41,482 nucleotides of DNA from Blastococcus sp. TF02A-35 (lineage in GTDB: Bacteria; Actinomycetota; Actinomycetes; Mycobacteriales; Geodermatophilaceae), in assembly GCF_004571075.1 (NCBI RefSeq), contig NZ_SPQP01000033.1, forward strand, positions 1-41,482. Direction: 5' to 3'. The stretch's first letter is position 1, and every line of letters begins with the position of its first letter. A program made the translations under genes and the position numbers. The notes below the pieces were generated by a model that saw only the letters and a program-made list of their open reading frames with translations, was not told the DNA's origin and made no database searches. This document shows, in pieces, positions 14,494 to 23,374 of this stretch.

Positions 14494-14988
14494 TCAGGGG
14501 AGGACGAGCACCTGCCCCGGCACGATCTCCCCACCCTCCAGGGAGTTCAGCTCGACGATCCGGTCGACGACCTCGCGGACGTCGTCGTCACCGGCCACCG
14601 AGAGCGCGATGCCCCAGAGCGTGTCGCCGCGCTCGACGACGACGCTACTGGTGCCCATCAGCTCCAGGCCGTCGCCGCCGTCCCCGGCGAGGGCGTCGCC
14701 CAGCGCGACGAGCCCGACCCCGCACGCCAGGGCCAGCACGGCCACCAGGCGACGGCCGCGGGCGGTGAGCCGTAGCCGCGGGGCCTGGTCCCCCGCGGGA
14801 CGCCCGGCTGCCGTGCGCACCTCGGCCCGGACGCTCGCGGGCGCCGGCGCGACGGCGTAGGCGGCCGGCGGCGGGAGGACGCGCAGGTGCCGCTCCCGCG
14901 GCGGGGCCGCGAGGGCACCCCTGGCCGACCCCTGCCCCGACCGCTCGGCCGGCACCCCGGCCGTCCTCAGCGCCGCATTCCTCGTCAT
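14494..14988 (-). CDS. LysM-domain membrane protein, likely SOS-induced division regulator (Rv2719c/YneA position)
   Basis: A 164-residue protein with a cytoplasmic Arg-rich N-terminus, one membrane helix (about 79-97, [23 protein letters not shown]) and an extracytoplasmic LysM domain (about 112-164: [33 protein letters not shown]...[12 protein letters not shown]) that binds peptidoglycan. Genes of this design lie divergent from lexA in mycobacteria (Rv2719c) and other Gram-positives (yneA, divS) and stop septation after DNA damage. The LexA boxes at 15026-15058 lie just before its start, so SOS control is well supported. ATG 14988 has GGGAGGCGGAG upstream. The division role is inferred. Confidence 0.85.
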   Translation of the reverse strand: MTRNAALRTAGVPAERSGQGSARGALAAPPRERHLRVLPPPAAYAVAPAPASVRAEVRTAAGRPAGDQAPRLRLTARGRRLVAVLALACGVGLVALGDALAGDGGDGLELMGTSSVVVERGDTLWGIALSVAGDDDVREVVDRIVELNSLEGGEIVPGQVLVLP

Positions 14989-15025
14989 GGCTCTCCGCCT
15001 CCCAGCTGCCGGTACGCCACCGGCG

Positions 15026-15041
15026 TCGAACGCCTGTTCGA
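15026..15041. promoter_or_regulatory. LexA box (LysM-gene side)
   Basis: TCGAACGCCTGTTCGA matches the SOS consensus TCGAAC-N4-GTTCGA at all fixed positions. It is 38 bp upstream of the LysM gene start and would give LexA control of that gene. Confidence 0.9.
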
Positions 15042-15042
15042 T

Positions 15043-15058
15043 TCGAACGTCTGTCCGT
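15043..15058. promoter_or_regulatory. Second, imperfect LexA box
   Basis: TCGAACGTCTGTCCGT begins two bases after the first box. The left half is perfect and the right half has two changes. It may bind a second LexA dimer cooperatively. Confidence 0.5.
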
Positions 15059-15104
15059 TGTCTACCGGACGCCGCCGACAGAAGCGATGGGACACGGCAA
15101 CTTT

Positions 15105-15120
15105 TCGAACACGTGTTTGA
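15105..15120. promoter_or_regulatory. LexA box (lexA side)
   Basis: TCGAACACGTGTTTGA differs from the consensus at one fixed position (C to T). It is 73 bp before the lexA GTG and would serve autoregulation. Confidence 0.85.
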
Positions 15121-15193
15121 ACTGGGGGCCGTCGGGCGCTACCGTGCACTCGACGGACACCGAGGAGCTGCGACGCAGCCACGAGGAGGACAC

Positions 15194-15940
15194 GTGACGG
15201 ACTCGAGCGGGACTTCGGGCAGCTCGCAGGAGACGGACCCCACCTCGGCCTCCGTGCGCACCTTCCCGGACCGCGCCGCGGACGGCGACGGCCTGACCCA
15301 GCGCCAGCGGCGCGTCCTCGAGGTCATCCGCGACTCGATCGAGCGGCGCGGCTACCCGCCCTCGGTGCGCGAGATCGGTGAGGCCGTCGGCCTCTCCTCC
15401 GCCTCCTCGGTCGCCCACCAGCTCTCGGTGCTGCAGAAGAAGGGCTGGCTGCGGCGAGACCCCAACCGGCCGCGCGCCCTCGACGTCCGCCTCCCGGGCG
15501 AGTCCGGCCGTGGCACCGCGCAGCTGGTCGAGCCCCCGGTCATCGGCGAGGGCGAGCAGGCCTCCGCACCCACCTACGTGCCGCTCGTGGGCCGCATCGC
15601 CGCCGGTGGGCCGGTGCTGGCCGAGCAGGCCGTCGAGGACGTCTTCCCGCTCCCTCGCGAGCTCGTCGGCGAGGGCACCGTGTTCATGCTCAAGGTGGCC
15701 GGCGACTCCATGGTCGAGGCCGCCATCTGCGATGGCGACTGGGTCGTCGTGCGCCAGCAGCCGACGGCGGAGAACGGCGAGATCGTCGCCGCCATGATCG
15801 ACGGCGAGGCCACGGTCAAGACCTACAAGCGGCGCGACGGGCACGTGTGGCTGCTGCCCCACAACCCCGCCTACGAGCCGATCCCGGGCGACGAGGCGAC
15901 CATCCTCGGCCGCGTCGTGTCCGTCCTCCGCCGGGTCTGA
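15194..15940 (+). CDS. lexA: SOS repressor LexA
   Basis: A 248-residue LexA that represses DNA-damage genes until RecA triggers its self-cleavage. The winged HTH is at about 35-95 ([34 protein letters not shown]). The cleavage pair Ala-Gly is in GRIAAGGPV, the catalytic serine in GDSM, and the catalytic lysine in ATVKTYKR. The first 33 residues are a Ser/Thr-rich extension frequent in actinobacteria. GTG 15194 follows GAGGAGGA; longer forms would cross the LexA box. The targets seen in this window are lexA, the LysM gene, recA and the transposition operon. Confidence 0.97.
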   Translation: MTDSSGTSGSSQETDPTSASVRTFPDRAADGDGLTQRQRRVLEVIRDSIERRGYPPSVREIGEAVGLSSASSVAHQLSVLQKKGWLRRDPNRPRALDVRLPGESGRGTAQLVEPPVIGEGEQASAPTYVPLVGRIAAGGPVLAEQAVEDVFPLPRELVGEGTVFMLKVAGDSMVEAAICDGDWVVVRQQPTAENGEIVAAMIDGEATVKTYKRRDGHVWLLPHNPAYEPIPGDEATILGRVVSVLRRV

Positions 15941-15952
15941 CGGGCGGGCGGC

Positions 15953-16999
15953 TCAGGGACGGCGCAGGAGCCGGCTGCCCAGCCAGACCACGACGGTCGC
16001 GCCGAGCGCCGCGAAGAGCGCCGCCGGCAACGGCGACCCCTTCTCCGTGAGCTCGGCGATGCTCGGGATCGCGGTCTCCGGCGCCGTCGACGGCGCGGCG
16101 GTCCCAGCCGGCGTCGTCGGCAGCGGGAGGACCACGACGTCGCTGGGGAGCCCCTCGCTGGCCACGACCAGGCCCCGCGAGTCCGCCGTGAAGCTGATCG
16201 CCTCACCCTGGGGCGACTCCGGCAGCGCGACGCGGGCCGGGGCCGCCGCGAGGGCGCCCACCACGTCGGAGCCGCTCAGCGGCCACACGTAGGCGTCGGT
16301 GTAGGTCCGCAGCGCCAGGGCGCTGCCGTCGCTCGCCACCGCGCCACCGGTGACCATGAGCTGCCCGGCCCGTCCGACCGGGCCGCCCGGGGTGCCGGTG
16401 AGCGTGACGTTGACCGTCGCCACCCGCTCCATGGGAACGGTGCCGCCGTCGGCCAGCGGGGCCGTCGGCCGGTAGACAGCGCTGGAGCCGAGCACCTCCT
16501 TGGTGACCACGTAGGGCGTCCCGTCGGGTGCCACGAGCAGCGCCTCGGCGTCGTGCGCACCGTCGGGGTAGGTGAGCCGGTAGAGCGACGCGGCGCCGTC
16601 GGGCCGCAGTACGTGCAGCGCGACGGTTGCCCGCTCGGCGTTGTTGTCGCCGGTGTCGGCCACCCACACGGAGCCGCCCGGCCCGACCCCCAGGTCCTCC
16701 GGGTCGAACGGGTCCACCGGCGCGCCCTGGACGTCGACCACCTGGCAGGCGCCGTCGAGGCCGTAGACGGCGACCTGCGACCCGCCGTCGTTGATGGCCA
16801 GCATCTGGTCCCCGACGACGACCAGGCCGGACAGCTCGGCGAGGCGCTCGTCGGTGACCGAGCAGCGCACGGTGGGCACCGCGGGCTCCTCGGCGGCGGC
16901 GGCGGGTGACACCGTCGCGAGACCGCCGGCCAGCGCAGCCGTCAGCAGGAGCCGTCGCCCCCGGGCACGGCCCCGCGGTCGCTCAGCCTGCGTCGGCAC
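15953..16999 (-). CDS. Secreted or membrane-anchored beta-propeller-like protein
   Basis: A 348-residue exported protein of unknown function. A basic n-region and hydrophobic stretch end in ATVSPAAAAEE, a signal peptide. The body has propeller-like repeats (LVVVGDQMLAINDGG, DLGVGPGGSVWVADTGDNN, ALLVAPDGTPYVVTKE, ISFTADSRGLVVASEG). A C-terminal hydrophobic helix and RRLLRRP-like basic end (about 325-348) anchor it to the membrane. GTG 16999 is preferred because it gives a normal signal peptide; an ATG at 17026 would extend it. The start overlaps the end of the PAP2 gene by 17 bp, so the two are probably co-transcribed. Confidence 0.75.
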   Translation of the reverse strand: MPTQAERPRGRARGRRLLLTAALAGGLATVSPAAAAEEPAVPTVRCSVTDERLAELSGLVVVGDQMLAINDGGSQVAVYGLDGACQVVDVQGAPVDPFDPEDLGVGPGGSVWVADTGDNNAERATVALHVLRPDGAASLYRLTYPDGAHDAEALLVAPDGTPYVVTKEVLGSSAVYRPTAPLADGGTVPMERVATVNVTLTGTPGGPVGRAGQLMVTGGAVASDGSALALRTYTDAYVWPLSGSDVVGALAAAPARVALPESPQGEAISFTADSRGLVVASEGLPSDVVVLPLPTTPAGTAAPSTAPETAIPSIAELTEKGSPLPAALFAALGATVVVWLGSRLLRRP

Positions 17000-17693
17000 G
17001 CACCCAGCGTGACAGAACGATTGCATCGAGTGCGTGAACCACGCCCAGCAGGACGATCCCCGCGGCGGCGCCGACGACGGCGTCGGAGAGCCAGTGGTAG
17101 TCCAGGGACACCATGGCCACGCCCGTGGCCAGCGGGCCGACGATGCTCAGCCACCAGAAGGCGCGCTGGACCCCGGCCGGCAGCCCGTAGCGGACCGCCT
17201 GCCACCGGGCCACACCCCACATGACGACGGCGTTGGCCACGTGCCCCGAGGGGAACGACGCCCCGTCGTCGTGGAAGAAGTAGGACCCCGGGAAGGCCGG
17301 CGCGGTCCGGCCGGTGCCGTGCTTGATCGCGTACACGCCGGCGGTGAGCACCCCGACCGCGATCACCACCCGCAGCGCGGGCTGCCACGCGCCGCGGCGC
17401 CAGAGGAGGTAGCCGACCAGCCCGGCGAGCACGACCAGGATCGTGACCCGGCCGCCCAGCTGGGTCACCAGCCAGACCAGCGGGTAGGCCGCGGAGTCCC
17501 GCAGCCCCCAGTCGCTGACGACCTCGGAGATCCGCAGGTCCAGGCTCAGCGAGCGGCCGTCGGCCAGCAGGTCGGCGGTCACCAGACCGCCCACGAGCAG
17601 CGCCACGACGACCAGCCACCACGGCGGCCGGCCGATCGAGACGACGGCCGGGGAGCCGGTGACACCGGCCTCCCGAACCGCTCCTCTGGTCAC
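16983..17693 (-). CDS. PAP2-family membrane phosphatase
   Basis: A 236-residue protein with six predicted membrane helices. The PAP2 active-site motifs are present: KHGTGRTAP (a variant of KxxxxxxRP), FPSGH, and a last motif SLDYHWLSDA with the catalytic His and Asp. Such enzymes dephosphorylate lipid phosphates such as undecaprenyl pyrophosphate or phosphatidate on the outer membrane face. The substrate here is unknown. GTG 17693 lacks a clear ribosome site. The gene overlaps the propeller protein gene downstream. Confidence 0.85.
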   Translation of the reverse strand: MTRGAVREAGVTGSPAVVSIGRPPWWLVVVALLVGGLVTADLLADGRSLSLDLRISEVVSDWGLRDSAAYPLVWLVTQLGGRVTILVVLAGLVGYLLWRRGAWQPALRVVIAVGVLTAGVYAIKHGTGRTAPAFPGSYFFHDDGASFPSGHVANAVVMWGVARWQAVRYGLPAGVQRAFWWLSIVGPLATGVAMVSLDYHWLSDAVVGAAAGIVLLGVVHALDAIVLSRWVRADAG

Positions 17694-17747
17694 GCCGTCA
17701 CCGTACCGGCCCGTGACCGGACCGTGATCCGGCCATGGGCGAGCCGC

Positions 17748-19160
17748 TCAGGCGACCGGCACCGCGAACTCTTCGAGGGCCGCGGCCAGCGCGCCGTCGA
17801 CGCGGGCGGTGAGCCGGGTGCCGGCACCCTCGTGCTGCTCGCTGAGCACCTCGCCGTCCCGGTGCACGCGGGCGACGAGGTCACCGCGCTCGTAGGGCAC
17901 GAGCACGTCGACGTCGACGTCGGGGTGCGGCAGCCGCTCGGCCACGAGGGCGCGCAGCTGCTCGATGCCGTGGCCCGTCCGGGCCGAGACCCACACCGCG
18001 TCGGGCAGGGCCTGGCGCAGGGTGAGGATCGACTCCTCGTCCATGGCGTCGACCTTGTTGACGACGATGACCTCGGGCACCGCGGAGGCGTCGATCTCCT
18101 GGAGCACGACGTGCACCGCGTTGATCTGGCCCAGCGGGTCGGGGTCGGAGCCGTCGACGACGTGCAGCAGCAGGTCCGCGGCGGCGACCTCCTCCAGCGT
18201 CGAGCGGAAGGCGTCGACCAGCTGGTGCGGCAGGTGCCGCACGAAGCCGACCGTGTCGGTGAGCGTGAACTCCCGGCCGTCGGGCCCGGTGGCCCGGCGC
18301 ACCGTCGGGTCCAGCGTGGCGAACAGCGCGTTCTCCACCAGCACGCCGGCTCCGGTGAGCTGGTTGAGCAGGCTGGACTTGCCGGCGTTGGTGTAGCCGG
18401 CGATGGCCACGCTCGGGGTGGCGTTGCGGTCCCGGCTGTTGCGCTGGGTCGCCCGTGCGGTCGCCATGCCGGCGATCTCGCGGCGCAGCTTGCTGACCCG
18501 CGACCGGATCCGCCGCCGGTCGGTCTCGATCTTGGTCTCACCGGGGCCGCGGGTACCGATACCGCCACCACCAGCGACACGACCACCGGCCTGCCGGGAC
18601 ATCGACTCACCCCAGCCGCGCAGGCGCGGGAGCATGTACTGCATCTGCGCCAGCTCGACCTGGGCCTTGCCCTCCCGGCTGGTGGCGTGCTGGGCGAAGA
18701 TGTCGAGGATCAGCGCGGTCCGGTCGACCACCTTGACCTTGAGCACCTTCTCCAGCTGGTTGAGCTGGCCGGGGGTCAGCTCACCGTCGCAGATCACGGT
18801 GTCGGCGCCGGTCGCGGCGACGATGTCGCGGATCTCGTTGGCCTTGCCCGAGCCCACGTAGGTGGCGGCGTCGGGCTTGTCGCGCCGCTGGCTCACGGCC
18901 TCCAGGACCTGCGAGCCGGCGGTCTCGGCCAGGGCGGCGAGCTCGGCCAGCGAGCGGTCGGCGTCGGCCTGCGTGCCCTCGGTCCAGACACCGACGAGCA
19001 CGACGCGCTCGAGTCGCAGCTGCCGGTACTCGACCTCGGTGACGTCGGCGAGCTCGGTGGAGAGGCCGGCGACGCGGCGCAGCGCGCCACGCGCCTCGAG
19101 CGCGTAGGAGCCGGTCGTGTCGTCGGGCTCGTCGAAGGGGGTCTGCGGGGCGGTGGTCAT
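17748..19160 (-). CDS. hflX: Ribosome-associated GTPase HflX
   Basis: A 470-residue GTPase that splits or rescues stalled ribosomes. The N-terminal HflX domain includes RRDKPDAATYVGSGKANEI and LFAQHATSREGKAQVELAQMQYMLPRL-like segments, then a Gly-rich linker (GGGGIGTRGPGETKIETDRR). G motifs follow: GYTNAGKSS (G1), DTVGF (G3) and NKVD (G4). I use ATG 19160 (MTTAPQTPFDE); ATG 19208 in frame is possible, and neither has a clear ribosome site. It follows dapF on the same strand by about 110 bp, the same order as in mycobacteria. Confidence 0.93.
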   Translation of the reverse strand: MTTAPQTPFDEPDDTTGSYALEARGALRRVAGLSTELADVTEVEYRQLRLERVVLVGVWTEGTQADADRSLAELAALAETAGSQVLEAVSQRRDKPDAATYVGSGKANEIRDIVAATGADTVICDGELTPGQLNQLEKVLKVKVVDRTALILDIFAQHATSREGKAQVELAQMQYMLPRLRGWGESMSRQAGGRVAGGGGIGTRGPGETKIETDRRRIRSRVSKLRREIAGMATARATQRNSRDRNATPSVAIAGYTNAGKSSLLNQLTGAGVLVENALFATLDPTVRRATGPDGREFTLTDTVGFVRHLPHQLVDAFRSTLEEVAAADLLLHVVDGSDPDPLGQINAVHVVLQEIDASAVPEVIVVNKVDAMDEESILTLRQALPDAVWVSARTGHGIEQLRALVAERLPHPDVDVDVLVPYERGDLVARVHRDGEVLSEQHEGAGTRLTARVDGALAAALEEFAVPVA

Positions 19161-19269
19161 CGTGTCCAGCGTGGCACGGTCCGGCGTGCGGGTCACCTGA
19201 GTTGTCATCGCCGGGTACAACGCACCAGCCGCCCGGATGCATCCCGGGGCCCGGGCACCCGCTGCGGGG

Positions 19270-20142
19270 TCAGCCCGCGAGCCACTCCACGCACAGCTCG
19301 CCGGCCGACACGAGCACCGCCGGGCCGGTGAGCACCGTCGTCCCCTGACCGATCCGCACCGACAGCCGGCCGCCGGGCACGTCCACGACGACGGTGCCCT
19401 CGCGGGCGCCCTCGGCAGCCAGGGCGGCGTAGGCGACGGCGCAGGCCCCGGTCCCGCAGGACCGGGTCTCCCCCACGCCCCGCTCGAAGACGCGCAGCCG
19501 CACGTGGGCACCGGGCTCCAGCACGTTGACCAGCTCGACGTTCACGCCCTCGGGGAAGAGCTCCTCGTCGAACCGCGGTGGCCGGGAGAGGTCGAGGGTG
19601 TCGACGTCGACGTCGGTGATCGCCGCGAGGTGCGGGTTGCCCATGGAGACGGCGAGCCCGTCGAAGGTGCGGCCGTCGAGCTCCGCGCTGCCCCGGCCGA
19701 ACTCCCGGGCCGGGCCCATGTCGACCCAGTAACCGCCGTCGGGTGCGGTGCCGACGCGGCGCGGGCCACCACGGGTCCCCACCAGCAGGCCGTCGTCGCA
19801 GGCGGCGCGGGGCACCAGCCCCTCGCTGACCAGCGCGTGCAGGAAGAGCCGGATGCCGTTGCCGCACATCTCGGCGTAGGAGCCGTCGGCGTTGCGGTGG
19901 TCCATGAACCACTCGCAGCGGTCGAGGTCCTCCCCCAGCACGTCCGGCGCGTCGGGCACGTGGACGCTGCGGACCAGCCGCAGGACGCCGTCGCCGCCGA
20001 GACCCGCGCGGCGCTCGCAGAGCCGCTGCACCGTCGCCTCGTCCAGCCGGTCCCCGGCCCACACGGCTCCGTCGGGGTCGGGCAGCACCACGAAGTCGTT
20101 CTCGGTGCCGTGCCCGGTCAGCACGCGGGGCGAGGAGGTCAC
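19270..20142 (-). CDS. dapF: Diaminopimelate epimerase
   Basis: A 290-residue enzyme that interconverts LL- and meso-diaminopimelate for lysine and cell-wall synthesis. The two catalytic cysteines lie in MCGNGIRLF and SCGTGACAV. Other family signatures are GTENDFVVL near the start, RNADGS, and MGNPHL. The GTG start overlaps the miaA stop as GTGA (20139-20142), so its translation depends on miaA. The order Rv2728c-like, miaA, dapF, hflX matches mycobacterial genomes. Confidence 0.96.
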   Translation of the reverse strand: MTSSPRVLTGHGTENDFVVLPDPDGAVWAGDRLDEATVQRLCERRAGLGGDGVLRLVRSVHVPDAPDVLGEDLDRCEWFMDHRNADGSYAEMCGNGIRLFLHALVSEGLVPRAACDDGLLVGTRGGPRRVGTAPDGGYWVDMGPAREFGRGSAELDGRTFDGLAVSMGNPHLAAITDVDVDTLDLSRPPRFDEELFPEGVNVELVNVLEPGAHVRLRVFERGVGETRSCGTGACAVAYAALAAEGAREGTVVVDVPGGRLSVRIGQGTTVLTGPAVLVSAGELCVEWLAG

Positions 20143-21074
20143 CCCTCGATCGTACGGGCGGTGATCACCGCGGCGGCGGCGTCGACCAGGTCGGTGCGGG
20201 CGGCGTCCAGCCAGGCCGTGCCGGTGTCGCGGCGGAACCAGGACCGCTGGCGGCGGACGAACCGGCGGGTCGTGGTGACCGTCCGCTCGCGCGCCTCCTC
20301 GGCGGTGAGGGTGCCGTCGAACTGGGCGAGGACCTGCGCGTAGCCCAGGGCCCGGGACGCCGTCGGCCCCTCCCGGAGACCCTCGGCGTCCAGCGCCGCG
20401 ACCTCGTCCACGAAGCCCGCCGCCCACATCCGGTCCACCCGCAGCGCGACCCGCTCGTCCAGCTCGGCCGGCTCGCGGTCCAGCCCGATGGTCACCGCCG
20501 GGTAGTGCGGCCGGGGCGCGGGCAACTCGGCGCGGAACGGGCCACCGGTCAGCTCTATGACCTCCAGCGCCCGCACGATGCGCCGCCCGTTGCTGGGGAG
20601 CACCGCCGCACCGGCCGCCGGGTCGAGCCGGGCCAGCCGGGCGTGCAGCTCCGCGGGGCCGACGTCGGCCAGCTCCGCCTCCAGCCGCGCCCGGACCGCG
20701 GGGTCGGTGCCGGGGAAGTCGAGCTCGTCGAGGACCGCCCGCACGTAGAGGCCCGAGCCCCCGACGAGGAAGGGGGTCACCCCGGCGGCGCGCAGGCGGT
20801 CGATCTCGGCCCGGGCACGCAGCCGGTACTCCGCCACCGACGCCGGCTCGCGCACGTGCCAGAGGTCGAGCAGGTGGTGCGGCACCCCGCCGCGCTCGGC
20901 CTCGTCGGGCTTGGCGGTGCCGATGTCCATCCCGCGGTAGAGCTGCATGGAGTCGGCGTTGACCACCTCGCCACCGAGCCGCTGGGCGAGCGCCACGGCC
21001 AGCGCCGTCTTGCCCGTCGCGGTCGGCCCCACGACGGCCACCACCGGCGGCGCGGCGCCCACCGGCCCGCTCAT
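20139..21074 (-). CDS. miaA: tRNA dimethylallyltransferase
   Basis: A 311-residue enzyme that adds the isopentenyl group to A37 of tRNAs reading U-starting codons, the first step before MiaB. The P-loop GPTATGKT is near residue 16, followed by NADSMQLYRGMDIGTAKP, HHLLD, and GGSGLYVRA; RRFVRRQRSWFRRD is the tRNA-contact region. ATG 21074 overlaps the stop of the upstream gene (ATGA), and the end overlaps dapF. Its partner miaB is also in this window (23375-24850). Confidence 0.96.
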   Translation of the reverse strand: MSGPVGAAPPVVAVVGPTATGKTALAVALAQRLGGEVVNADSMQLYRGMDIGTAKPDEAERGGVPHHLLDLWHVREPASVAEYRLRARAEIDRLRAAGVTPFLVGGSGLYVRAVLDELDFPGTDPAVRARLEAELADVGPAELHARLARLDPAAGAAVLPSNGRRIVRALEVIELTGGPFRAELPAPRPHYPAVTIGLDREPAELDERVALRVDRMWAAGFVDEVAALDAEGLREGPTASRALGYAQVLAQFDGTLTAEEARERTVTTTRRFVRRQRSWFRRDTGTAWLDAARTDLVDAAAAVITARTIEG

Positions 21075-21796
21075 GCGACCACCCAGTCGGCCACCAGGTA
21101 GCCGACCCCGAACGGTGCGGCGTGGTGGTGCAGCCGGGCGGTGACGTGCCGGCCGGCGAACGCCGCCCCGACCGCCCGCCAGGTGGGCACGCCGGCAGCG
21201 AGCAGCCGCTCCCCCTCGGCGGGGTCGAGCGCAGCCAGGGCAGCCGCGTCGCCCGCGGCCAGCGCGTCGGCGACGGCGGTGTCGAACGGCTCGGCGGCGG
21301 CGTCGAGGTAGCCCGGGGCCTTGACCGTGCGGCGAGCCGAGCCGTCACCCATCGCCAGCACGCCCACCGGGGCCGGGAGGTCGCGCAGCAGCTGCGCCAG
21401 GTCCGCCGGCCCCACGCCCACGCGGGTCCCGGCGAACGACGCCTGGTCCAGCAGCCAGCCGCCCACCGTGTGCGCCAGCGGCAGCCGGGCGCCACCGGGG
21501 CGGACCCGGCCGTCGAAGGGCAGCTGCAGGTCCAGCCCGAAGCCGCGCAGGTCGCCCCGGTCGCCGTCGCCGAAGCGCTCGCCGGGGGCCGGGCCGTCGC
21601 CGACGACCACCACGACCTCCGGCGCGGCGTCGAGGAGGCCGCTCAGCGCGTCGGCGCACGCGGCCCGCAGCAGCACCGTCTCGGGCCCGGCGCGCCCCTC
21701 GACCGCCGGGAGCAGCAGCGGCGGGGCCGGGCAGAACGCCACGACGGCCGACGGACGGGGCGCCCGGGACGGTCGCTCGGCAGGCAGAGAGGTCAC
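21071..21796 (-). CDS. Class III extradiol dioxygenase-like protein (Rv2728c homologue)
   Basis: A 241-residue Ala-rich protein with the fold of the LigB subunit of extradiol dioxygenases, conserved beside miaA in actinobacteria (Rv2728c). FCPAPPLLLPAV near the start and VLAMGDGSARR near residue 165 are the recognisable parts. The His ligands of active dioxygenases are not obvious, so catalysis is uncertain. GTG 21796 has only a weak ribosome site. It leads an overlapping run with miaA and dapF and is divergent from the DUF349 gene 40 bp away. Confidence 0.75.
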   Translation of the reverse strand: MTSLPAERPSRAPRPSAVVAFCPAPPLLLPAVEGRAGPETVLLRAACADALSGLLDAAPEVVVVVGDGPAPGERFGDGDRGDLRGFGLDLQLPFDGRVRPGGARLPLAHTVGGWLLDQASFAGTRVGVGPADLAQLLRDLPAPVGVLAMGDGSARRTVKAPGYLDAAAEPFDTAVADALAAGDAAALAALDPAEGERLLAAGVPTWRAVGAAFAGRHVTARLHHHAAPFGVGYLVADWVVA

Positions 21797-21836
21797 GGCA
21801 GCAGTCTCTCCGATGCGACGTGGGACACTGCCGGAC

Positions 21837-23318
21837 GTGTCGAGCACGGACAACCCCGGCAACGGGGTGCAGCAGGACGCTCCGCCGATTGCGGAGACCC
21901 CCGAGACGACCGTCCCCGAGGCGGCGAGCGGCAATCCCGACGCGGTGACCGCCGCGGCCGGGACGCCCGCGGCGCCGGCCCCCGGGGACGCCGCCCTCGC
22001 CGACCCCACCGCGGACGCGGCCGTCGCCGAGCCACCCGCCGGTGCGCCGTCCCCGGTGCCCGCGCCGAAGGCGCCGACGCCGTCGGCCCCGCCGGTCGAG
22101 GCCGTGGTCAGCGACCCGTCGCAGTGGGGCCGGGTCGACGACGAGGGCACCGTCTACGTGCGCACGGCCGACGGCGAGCGCGCCGTCGGGTCGTGGCAGG
22201 CGGGCGACGCCGAGGCGGGCCTGGCCCACTACGGCCGCCGCTTCGACGACCTCGCCACCGAGGTGTCGCTGCTGGAGGCACGCCTCAAGGCGCACACCGG
22301 CAACCCCGGCGAGATCAAGAACAAGGCCCAGGAGCTGGCCGGGTCCATCCCCTCGGCCGCCGCCGTCGGCGACCTGGACGGGCTGGCCGCGCGGGCCCGG
22401 GCCATGGTCGAGACGGCCGAGTCGGCCACCGCGGAGTTCCGCGCCGAGAAGGCCGCCGCCCGGGCCGCGCAGGTCGCGCGCAAGGAGGCGCTGGCCGCCG
22501 AGGCGGAGCAGATCGCCGCGGAGTCGACGGCCTGGAAGGCCTCCGGGGACCGGCTCAAGGCGATCGTCGAGGAGTGGAAGACGATCCGCGGGATCGACCG
22601 CAAGACCGACGAGGCCCTGTGGGCGCGGTTCGCCGCCGCCCGCGACGCCTTCGGTCGTCGCCGGGGCACCCACTTCGCCCAGCTCGACGCCCAGCGCGGC
22701 GAGGCCCGCGCCGCCAAGCAGGAGCTGATCAAGGAGGCGCAGCGGCTCTCGACCTCCACGGAGTGGGGCCCGACCAGTGCGGCCATGCGCTCGCTGATGG
22801 ACCGCTGGAAGGCCGTGCCCCGCACCGGCCGCGACGGCGACGACGACCTGTGGAAGGAGTTCCGCGCCGCCCAGGACGTCTTCTTCAGCGCCCGGGCCGA
22901 GCAGGACAAGGCGCGTGACGCCGAGCAGGTCGCCAACCAGCAGGCCAAGGAGGAGCTGCTGGCCGAGGCGGAGAAGCTCGACCCGTCGAAGGACCTCCGC
23001 GGCGCCCAGAACGCGCTGCGGAAGATCCAGGAGCGCTACGACGCGATCGGGCACGTGCCGCGCGCGGTGATGCGCCAGCTCGAGGACCGCATGCAGGCCG
23101 TCGAGCAGAAGGTGCGTGGCGCCGCCGACGCCGGCCGCGTCCGCACCGCGCCGGAGAACCCGATGGTGGCCTCGATGCGCGCCGCCGTCACCAAGGCCGA
23201 GGAGCAGCTGGCCAAGGCCGAGGCAGCCGGCGACGCGCGGCGGGTCGAGGAGGCGAAGGCCAACCTGGCCACCCGCCAGGAGTGGCTGGCCGAGGCGGAG
23301 AAGTCCGCCCGGCGGTAA
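21837..23318 (+). CDS. DUF349 coiled-coil protein (Rv2731 family)
   Basis: A 493-residue protein of unknown function. The first 95 residues are Ala/Pro-rich and probably disordered. The rest holds repeated DUF349 units, each a helical hairpin with a W at a fixed spot (EWKTIRGIDRKTDEALWARFAAARDAF; RWKAVPRTGRDGDDDLWKEFRAAQDVFFSAR; IQERYDAIGHVPRAVMRQLEDRM). The C-terminal 60 residues form a charged coiled coil. GTG 21837 fits a leaderless start after GACACT; an ATG at 21813 would add eight residues. It ends in a strong terminator shared with miaB. Confidence 0.88.
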   Translation: MSSTDNPGNGVQQDAPPIAETPETTVPEAASGNPDAVTAAAGTPAAPAPGDAALADPTADAAVAEPPAGAPSPVPAPKAPTPSAPPVEAVVSDPSQWGRVDDEGTVYVRTADGERAVGSWQAGDAEAGLAHYGRRFDDLATEVSLLEARLKAHTGNPGEIKNKAQELAGSIPSAAAVGDLDGLAARARAMVETAESATAEFRAEKAAARAAQVARKEALAAEAEQIAAESTAWKASGDRLKAIVEEWKTIRGIDRKTDEALWARFAAARDAFGRRRGTHFAQLDAQRGEARAAKQELIKEAQRLSTSTEWGPTSAAMRSLMDRWKAVPRTGRDGDDDLWKEFRAAQDVFFSARAEQDKARDAEQVANQQAKEELLAEAEKLDPSKDLRGAQNALRKIQERYDAIGHVPRAVMRQLEDRMQAVEQKVRGAADAGRVRTAPENPMVASMRAAVTKAEEQLAKAEAAGDARRVEEAKANLATRQEWLAEAEKSARR

Positions 23319-23327
23319 CCGCTCGCA

Positions 23328-23368
23328 GCAGGAGGGCCCCCGTCCGAACCGGACGGGGGCCCTCCTGC
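23328..23368. terminator. Bidirectional terminator between DUF349 gene and miaB
   Basis: Arms 23328-23345 and 23351-23368 form a perfect 18-bp stem with a five-base loop (GAACC). It lies 9 bp after the DUF349 stop and 6 bp from the miaB stop, so it serves both convergent genes. Confidence 0.85.
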
Positions 23369-23374
23369 GTGTGG

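Noticed and set aside
17034..19331. Long plus-strand ORF opposite PAP2 and hflX
   Set aside because: It is a shadow of two well-supported minus-strand genes and has no domain of its own.
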